Shown here one piece after another: positions 7,760 to 12,411 of a stretch of DNA of 12,411 nt. The DNA comes from Candidatus Omnitrophota bacterium (GTDB taxonomy: Bacteria; Omnitrophota; Gorgyraeia; JABMRN01): contig JABMRN010000094.1 of NCBI GenBank assembly GCA_013202515.1, positions 1 to 12,411 of the forward strand, given 5' to 3'. The notes beneath the pieces are model-generated. The model did not search any database. It had not been told where the DNA came from and worked only from the letters and a program-made list of their open reading frames with translations. The position numbers and the translations under genes are program-made. Numbering within the stretch: the first letter of the stretch is position 1; every line of letters starts with the position of its first letter.

Positions 7760-7801
7760 CAGCCATGCTTGGCGGCTTAGGAACTTTAGGAGGGAAGCAT
7801 T

Positions 7802-10309
7802 ATGAAAAAGACTAAAATTATTTTAGCACTATGGTTAGCGGTATTTCTTATAATACCGCCGAATGTAATGGCAGAGGCAGTTGGAGCAATTACCTACATA
7901 GAAGGCAGAGTAGATATATTTTCGGCCGATGGAGACCGTTTCATACCAGCAGTTGTAGGTGATAAGGTCACTAGCGGGGATTCGATAAGGACAAAAAGCT
8001 ATTCCAAAGCTGAAATTACCTTTGATGATGAGTCTGTTGTGCAGATAGCAGATACTTCGAAGATAACAGTGAGAGAGTATGAAATCGACGAGGCTGGCAA
8101 CAGAAAAAAAGGTGTAATTGACCTAGCAAGAGGCAGGATGCGCGCGGTTGTTTCTAAGGCCAAAGACAAGACCGCATTTGATGTGAATACGCCAAATGCA
8201 AGCGGAAGTGTAAAAGGTTCAGATGTATTCATAGGGTATCAAAAATCGGCAACCAGCATACTCGTTGCTGAAGGTATATTGAGAACCGTAAATCCTCAAT
8301 TTCCAGATGAGACCATAGATGTGGGTAAGGGTTGGGCCGCCTATGTGCCGCATAATGCCCCGCCGCAAGAACCCAGGGCATATTTGCCTGCAGAAAAGAA
8401 AGCTTATGAGTCTGCAATTAGTCCTGATATGAAAGAGGCCGAGGGAATGATTAAGGGTAATGAAGTCACGCGAGCAACGATTGTTAAGCTATCTGGCACC
8501 GTGATAATCAAACCCAAAGGATCGACTAAGCAGCATATGCCTACGTTAAACGAAGTTCTGAATGCAGATGATATCATAGAAACAAAAGAAAACGGCAAGA
8601 TAGTAATCAGCATGGATAACGGTCATTTTTTGACGCTTAAGCCAAATTCACAAATTATTATTAAGATATTGTCAAAGGATCCGGATACGGGCGATTATCA
8701 GAATTTGTTCGAGTGTAAATATGGAAAGGTTATAGCAAAGCTCAGAAAAGTCAAAAAGAATTCCTCCTTTGAGATAAAAACTCCGACAGTAACCTGCGGA
8801 GTGCGCGGAACAATAATGTACCTTGAGGTTCTTCGCGGTATTACAAAGGCATTTTTTGAGGGCGGAGACGGATTTGTTAAAGGCCTTAGCTCAGGCATCT
8901 TACAAATTATTCAAGCAGGAAAAAAGACAACCGTAGATGCAGACGGAAATATAGGCAATCCTACTGATACGACCGACGAAGACAGGCAGGATTTCGGAAG
9001 CGGATTCGGAGATGAAGGCGGGGATGAATACGGCTATTCAGGAACGGGTGACGATACGGGAACAACTGGGACAGGCGATCCTGGAACGACCGGAGGAACA
9101 ACAGATCCCCCTGCAGATACCGATACAACGGGCACAGGCGATAATCAGCTCTTTGATGATATAACACCCGATGATACATCAACAGGCGATGGAAGCGGTT
9201 CGGGGTCAGACACAACCCCGTCGACCAGTCAACCGGTTGATGATATTATAGTCGGTATAGGTGCAGGATATCAAGATGGCGATTACCGTATGAACGGTAT
9301 CGTATTGGGTGAAAGTATTTCTACGGATGGCGATGGCAAGAGTGGGAATTGGGCAGCTATTTTTGGAGGATCATACGAAAGTAGATCCACAACCGTTAGG
9401 AGTACTGGAGGTGTGGAGAATTCATGGCTTATGAATTTCGTTGGCATGTCTATCAATAAAGACTATTTTTCAGAATATAGTGATGGTTATTCTGGTCCTT
9501 CCTATTTAAGAGCGGGAGCAAGCGACATAGTAGATTTGCCGGCTTACAGTACAGCTCCACGGCCTACCAGTTACTGGCTAGGAATGATAAACGGTAACAA
9601 TTGGCAAGAGGGATCGTTCCAAGCGCCATTCACTGGGATTTTCATAGGCCACGGAAACACAAGGGGCAGTTTTAAATTAGGGGTTATATCAGGTGCTGTC
9701 AGCGGTTCTATCGGAGAATATGTAGAGCTTTCAGAAATTATGGATTCAGATTTGATGGCTGAGGTTGCCTCAACATTTAGTTCCGAATGGGTGGCTGAAG
9801 GTTCCGGAACCTGGATGGAAATCGAGGATATGCTGGATCTTTCGAGTCTGAGCGATATGATTTCAGCGCTCAATGATACGCTACATGCTACGGCAATTCC
9901 TATAACAGAAGTTTATCCTACCCAGTTGGATTACCTTGGTGGCACAACCGGTATAATTGATGCAAGCATGGATATGAGTGTTTTCGCTGCTACTGATTCA
10001 GTTTCTATATGGGCTGTGGACTTCTGGGGTAACCATGACGGGCTGGTAAGTGTAGGCGATGCCATTAATTTTACTGACGAAGTTTTCGATGCCGCAATTT
10101 CAGCAATCGGAGACAATGTGAGTTTAGAAATTTTAGAATGGGGAAATAATGAGTGGTATGCAGGGGTAACAGGCTCTGTTAACGGGCAGGATGTCATAGG
10201 CACAGCAGGGGGAGATTATAGTGATCCCGGTTGTGAAAGCCCCGGAACGTTTTCGGGGTCCGGAGCGGGTATAGGCGTAGATATCCCGTCGCTGGGCGAC
10301 GTAGATTAA
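7802..10309 (+). CDS. Large secreted protein with two FecR domains and Gly/Thr/Asp-rich linker
   Basis: The ATG follows TAGGAGGG seven bases upstream. Residues 1-24 form a Sec signal peptide, with cleavage likely after VMA. Two FecR-type domains follow: one about 50-145 (GDKVTSGDSIRTKSYSKAEI, ending TPNASGSVKGSDVFI) and one about 250-345 (VLNADDIIETKENGKIVISM, ending TPTVTCGVRGTIMYL). The second contains Cys305 and Cys332, which could form a disulfide. Residues 389-480 are a low-complexity Gly/Thr/Asp linker. The remaining 355 residues are an unrecognised, beta-rich, acidic region with Gly-rich ends (IFGGSYES, GTFSGSGAGIGV) and one Cys811. Classical FecR proteins are membrane anti-sigma regulators, but this one is fully exported with no membrane helix or sigma gene nearby, so a structural or ligand-binding surface role is more likely. 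Its neighbours are a barrel upstream and a chaperone downstream. Confidence 0.82.
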   Translation: MKKTKIILALWLAVFLIIPPNVMAEAVGAITYIEGRVDIFSADGDRFIPAVVGDKVTSGDSIRTKSYSKAEITFDDESVVQIADTSKITVREYEIDEAGNRKKGVIDLARGRMRAVVSKAKDKTAFDVNTPNASGSVKGSDVFIGYQKSATSILVAEGILRTVNPQFPDETIDVGKGWAAYVPHNAPPQEPRAYLPAEKKAYESAISPDMKEAEGMIKGNEVTRATIVKLSGTVIIKPKGSTKQHMPTLNEVLNADDIIETKENGKIVISMDNGHFLTLKPNSQIIIKILSKDPDTGDYQNLFECKYGKVIAKLRKVKKNSSFEIKTPTVTCGVRGTIMYLEVLRGITKAFFEGGDGFVKGLSSGILQIIQAGKKTTVDADGNIGNPTDTTDEDRQDFGSGFGDEGGDEYGYSGTGDDTGTTGTGDPGTTGGTTDPPADTDTTGTGDNQLFDDITPDDTSTGDGSGSGSDTTPSTSQPVDDIIVGIGAGYQDGDYRMNGIVLGESISTDGDGKSGNWAAIFGGSYESRSTTVRSTGGVENSWLMNFVGMSINKDYFSEYSDGYSGPSYLRAGASDIVDLPAYSTAPRPTSYWLGMINGNNWQEGSFQAPFTGIFIGHGNTRGSFKLGVISGAVSGSIGEYVELSEIMDSDLMAEVASTFSSEWVAEGSGTWMEIEDMLDLSSLSDMISALNDTLHATAIPITEVYPTQLDYLGGTTGIIDASMDMSVFAATDSVSIWAVDFWGNHDGLVSVGDAINFTDEVFDAAISAIGDNVSLEILEWGNNEWYAGVTGSVNGQDVIGTAGGDYSDPGCESPGTFSGSGAGIGVDIPSLGDVD
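8966..9244 (+). repeat. Gly/Thr/Asp-rich low-complexity linker in the FecR protein
   Basis: About 92 codons encode almost only Gly, Thr, Asp, Ser and Pro with scattered Glu. The short unit Thr-Gly-Thr-Gly-Asp recurs: the bases GGGACAGGCGAT near 9070 and GGGCACAGGCGAT near 9128 are almost identical, and CAACAGGCGATGG recurs near 9180. It separates the FecR pair from the C-terminal domain and probably acts as a flexible spacer. Such repeats expand and contract easily. Confidence 0.7.
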
Positions 10310-10319
10310 GGAGAAAGCC

Positions 10320-11120
10320 ATGTCAAAAAAAATATCAATTGTCCTTATTTGTTTAATCTGTTTTGCAGTTATAGGATGCGGAAAGAAAGGAGTAGGAAAA
10401 GGCAAGGTTGTCGCCACAATAGACGGCGAACCCATATATGTATCCGATGTAAATAATGCACTTGAATTAAATGTCAAAAGAGACCCGATGTTCCGTGTTA
10501 CTCCGGAGACATTGGATACCCAGCTTGCTATTCTAATTGACAGGAGACTTCTGATTAAGGAGGCTAAAAAGAGAGAATTGGATCAGAAAGAAACTTTTAT
10601 AAAAACTATTCAGACATTCTGGGAGCAGACACTTATAAGGGATCTGATGGCCGCTGAAGATAGAAAGCTAAATGAATCAGTCGCGGTTAGCACAGAAGAA
10701 GTACGCGATTACTATGATAAATTAAGTCACGAGAGAACGTTCGGCATCATCAAATCCAGGAATAGAGAAGTGGTAGACGAGGCTATGAAGAAAAATCCGG
10801 ACGAAGTTATCTGGGATGAAGAAATAGGACCCTTAAGCTATGAAGACGTAAATTCTGCAGTCTTATTTATGGCCTTTGATATACCAAAAGGTCAGGCAAG
10901 GGTGATTATGGACCGCGATCTGTATTACCTTATCTATGTTAAAGATGTGGTTGATGCAGAAGTTCCGTCATTTGACGAAGCAAAGGAAAAAATAGAAGAG
11001 AGAATAAGAAATCTTGGAAAACAAAGGGCCTTTAACTCATGGGTAGGCGCTGTAAGGGCTGATGCCGACGTAAAGATCAACAGCGACGTGTTACATACCC
11101 TTGAATACTCGAGGGAATAG
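10320..11120 (+). CDS. SurA/PrsA-like periplasmic chaperone lipoprotein with a degenerate parvulin domain
   Basis: The 266-residue product starts at ATG 10320, with AAGGAGA seven bases upstream and only 10 bases after the FecR gene. The signal ends in the lipobox VIGC, with Cys20 the likely lipidated residue. ATIDGEPIYVSDVNNAL at about 32-48 is the usual opening of the SurA/PrsA N-terminal chaperone domain, followed by ILIDRRLLIKEAKKREL, also typical. A parvulin-like region lies at about 135-215 (HERTFGIIKS to FDIPKGQARVIMDRDLYYLIYVKD), but it is only about 75 residues long, lacks the usual central catalytic insert, and so may be inactive as a prolyl isomerase. A helical C-terminal segment (FDEAKEKIEERIR) matches the family. 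It probably acts in the periplasm on folding or delivery of exported proteins such as its neighbours, attached to a membrane by its lipid. Confidence 0.85.
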   Translation: MSKKISIVLICLICFAVIGCGKKGVGKGKVVATIDGEPIYVSDVNNALELNVKRDPMFRVTPETLDTQLAILIDRRLLIKEAKKRELDQKETFIKTIQTFWEQTLIRDLMAAEDRKLNESVAVSTEEVRDYYDKLSHERTFGIIKSRNREVVDEAMKKNPDEVIWDEEIGPLSYEDVNSAVLFMAFDIPKGQARVIMDRDLYYLIYVKDVVDAEVPSFDEAKEKIEERIRNLGKQRAFNSWVGAVRADADVKINSDVLHTLEYSRE

Positions 11121-11122
11121 CC

Positions 11123-11680
11123 ATGAATAAACGACGAAATTATTTCGTAAAGAAGAGATTTCAGACCAATTTTTTTGTTAAATTTACAGTTCTTCTTTTG
11201 CTCGAGGCTGTTTTAATTGGTGGATTGTTTATGCACGTTTCAAGAGGTACGCTCACAACCTCCTACGACGGTTCCGAACTTACCATCCAGCCTACCGATG
11301 CATATTTCTTTGTGAGTTTTATTCTGATTTGCCTTATCGTTGGAGTAGCAATAGGGCTGACAGGAATATTTGTCTTTCTTTTTCTTTCCCATAGGGTAGG
11401 GGGGCCAATATACAGGTTCGAGAGAACAGTAGAAGAGGCTAAGAGAGGCAACATTGCACAGAGGGTGCGCTTAAGGAAAACAGACCTTTTGTTTGAACTC
11501 AGGGAAGAAATGAACGCCTTTCTTGGGGAGATGGATATTCGCATATCAGATATAAAGGGCGATATTGCCAAAGCGCTCCAGCTTTTAAAAACAAGAAATA
11601 ACGAAGGAGATCACGTTAAGTTAAAGAGAATTCTTGAGAAAATACAGTCATCCCTTGACCATTTCAGGACTTCAAAATAG
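11123..11680 (+). CDS. HAMP-domain membrane protein without an output domain
   Basis: This 185-residue protein has a basic N-terminus, a first membrane helix at about 20-39, a short extracytoplasmic loop (40-60), and a second helix at about 61-88. It then has a HAMP-type segment at about 90-142 containing HRVGGPIYRFERTVEEAKRG and a charged second half (VRLRKTDLLFELREEMN). The HAMP module relays signals from periplasmic input to a cytoplasmic output, usually a kinase, cyclase or methyl-accepting domain. Here only a coiled-coil-like tail (142-185) remains, so the partner must be separate or the protein simply dimerises. The gene starts two bases after the previous stop, with GAGGG as ribosome site. 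Such stand-alone HAMP proteins are known, but their role is unclear. Confidence 0.8.
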   Translation: MNKRRNYFVKKRFQTNFFVKFTVLLLLEAVLIGGLFMHVSRGTLTTSYDGSELTIQPTDAYFFVSFILICLIVGVAIGLTGIFVFLFLSHRVGGPIYRFERTVEEAKRGNIAQRVRLRKTDLLFELREEMNAFLGEMDIRISDIKGDIAKALQLLKTRNNEGDHVKLKRILEKIQSSLDHFRTSK

Positions 11681-11690
11681 GACTGTTAAA

Positions 11691-12182
11691 TTGCGACGAA
11701 GCCTTCTTCTTCTTTTCCTAATCTTGGTACATTCTTTATTCGCTTCTTCACTTTCGCTTGCCGAAGATCCGAAAATATTCAAAACACGCTATACCGATAT
11801 AAGTTACACCGATAGTAAGGCGCTCGGTGCTTTTTTGTGGAGAATAGGCGGTAAAAGGTTTAATTTTGATGATGACCCGGCTCTTGCAAAGTCCCGCATT
11901 GATAGGATAATCGACCGCGTGATGGATGTTCTTGATATGCATCCGCGGAGATTTCATGTAAAGGTTTTTGTTCGTGACAAGTATAAAGAGGGAAGAGTAG
12001 CTTATTATTCAAATAAAGACGCCTCGATAACCCTTTATGCCGATAAAATTACCGACGGAATATTCGCACATGAAGTCGCGCATGCAGTTATTTGCAGTTT
12101 CTTTGTAAAAACACCGACGGAAACAATGCAGGAAGTTCTCGCCCAGTACGTTGACAAGCACCTATGGAGTGATTATGACTAG
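11691..12182 (+). CDS. Exported HExxH metallopeptidase (peptidase-MA-like, gluzincin)
   Basis: The TTG at 11691 is chosen because it begins a clean signal peptide (RRSLLLLFLILVHSLFASSLSLA, cleavage likely after Ala24). The open frame extends upstream to 11634, but that part overlaps the HAMP gene and would place about 19 polar residues before the signal. AGGA at 11679-11682 is a weak ribosome site. The mature protein of about 140 residues has HEVAH at 127-131 with zinc-binding His127 and His131, catalytic Glu128, and Glu148 in QEVLAQY as the probable third ligand, 17 residues after the second His. This is the compact core of peptidase-MA-like gluzincins. It is about one third the length of the other HExxH protein in the window, lacks TPRs, and is probably a soluble periplasmic protein. 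The substrate is unknown. Confidence 0.75.
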   Translation: MRRSLLLLFLILVHSLFASSLSLAEDPKIFKTRYTDISYTDSKALGAFLWRIGGKRFNFDDDPALAKSRIDRIIDRVMDVLDMHPRRFHVKVFVRDKYKEGRVAYYSNKDASITLYADKITDGIFAHEVAHAVICSFFVKTPTETMQEVLAQYVDKHLWSDYD

Positions 12183-12194
12183 GGTGCACCAAAC

Positions 12195-12227
12195 AAATTG
12201 AATTCGTGAGGCGTATGTGTTCAATTT
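12195..12227 (+). promoter_or_regulatory. Hairpin enclosing the ribosome site and start of the acyl-CoA synthetase-like gene
   Basis: AAATTGAA (12195-12202) is the exact reverse complement of TTCAATTT (12220-12227), giving an 8-bp, AU-rich stem. The 17-base loop carries both the GAGG ribosome site (12208-12211) and the GTG start (12217-12219). This could influence translation or temperature response, but an AU-rich stem of eight pairs with a large loop is weak and could be chance. Confidence 0.3.
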
Positions 12228-12411
12228 AAGGGATAAGTTAAAAGAGCGAATCAATTTAAATCCCACCAATACCGCAATTCAATTCAGAGAAAACGACCGC
12301 TGGCACAATATCTCCTATCGCGAGCTTGGTATAGGCATAAAATCACTCTCTATGCATCTTCTGGAGGAAGGTGTCCAAAAAGGGAACAAGATAGGGATTG
12401 CAGTTGAAAAC
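12217..12411 (+). CDS. AMP-forming acyl-CoA synthetase-like protein, N-terminal fragment
   Basis: GTG at 12217 starts a 65-residue open frame that continues past the window edge; a TGA at 12199-12201 in the same frame bounds it upstream, and GAGG lies five bases before the start. The sequence runs as RINLNPTNTAIQF, then ISYRELGIGIKSLSMHL and EEGVQKGNKIGIAVEN. This spacing is the standard opening of AMP-dependent synthetases (ANL superfamily): the 'PDKPALI', 'TYREL' and 'GVKKGDRVAL' positions. Full members are about 500-650 residues and activate fatty or other carboxylic acids with ATP to an acyl-adenylate, then transfer to CoA or a carrier. The signature ATP-binding motif lies outside the window, so the substrate and exact subtype cannot be judged. 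Confidence 0.8.
   Translation, partial: MFNLRDKLKERINLNPTNTAIQFRENDRWHNISYRELGIGIKSLSMHLLEEGVQKGNKIGIAVEN

Noticed and set aside
7765..7800. ATGCTT (7765-7770) complementary to AAGCAT (7795-7800), which would loop out the ribosome site of the FecR gene
   Set aside because: Only six base pairs around a 24-base loop; likely chance.
10133..10477. 114-codon - strand frame across the FecR/chaperone junction
   Set aside because: It opposes two well-supported genes and their ribosome site, and its translation shows no recognisable features.
12183..12190. Perfect 8-base palindrome GGTGCACC right after the metallopeptidase stop
   Set aside because: Too short and isolated to call an operator or terminator; no loop and no U-run.

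Overview
The window suggests a Gram-negative-type (diderm) bacterium of moderately low GC. The evidence is an outer-membrane beta-barrel protein ending in phenylalanine, a lipobox lipoprotein with SurA/PrsA character, and several Sec signal peptides. The mix of FecR-domain secreted proteins, TPR proteins, peptidase-MA-like gluzincins and an orphan GuaA-like ATP pyrophosphatase fits uncultivated lineages such as Omnitrophota, with Desulfobacterota-like bacteria as an alternative. This placement is inference from gene style, not a phylogenetic result. All fourteen supported genes are on the + strand, densely packed; nothing convincing was seen on the - strand. No tRNA, rRNA, CRISPR array or insertion sequence was found.

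Left block (1-6072), probably the tail of one operon: a membrane protein cut by the window edge; a membrane-anchored TPR protein with a C-terminal HExxH peptidase domain; a membrane-anchored SGNH-type hydrolase; a membrane-anchored alpha/beta hydrolase of the BEM46/YfhR kind; a four-helix membrane protein; a 53-residue membrane-anchor-plus-coiled-coil protein whose start is fixed by a perfect Shine-Dalgarno; an FxsA-family protein; and a stand-alone GuaA-like ATP pyrophosphatase. Several junctions overlap (TAATG at 2029-2033, ATGA at 3248-3251), which points to translational coupling.

Boundary (6073-6235): the only long gap. It holds a 15-bp imperfect hairpin just after the GuaA-like gene, then a near-consensus sigma-70 promoter (TTGACA, 17-bp spacer, TATGAT) firing rightward.

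Right block (6154-12411): the promoter drives a TPR/outer-membrane-barrel protein, a secreted protein with two FecR domains and a Gly/Thr/Asp-rich linker, a SurA-like lipoprotein, a HAMP-only membrane protein, a small exported HExxH peptidase, and the start of an AMP-forming acyl-CoA synthetase-like gene cut by the window edge. Gaps are 2-42 bases, so co-transcription is likely. The most interesting reading is that the first three genes form an export set: a Slam-like TPR-barrel in the outer membrane, its own large FecR-type surface or periplasmic client, and a dedicated periplasmic chaperone. The HAMP protein and metallopeptidase could be accessory. This is a hypothesis from architecture and gene order.
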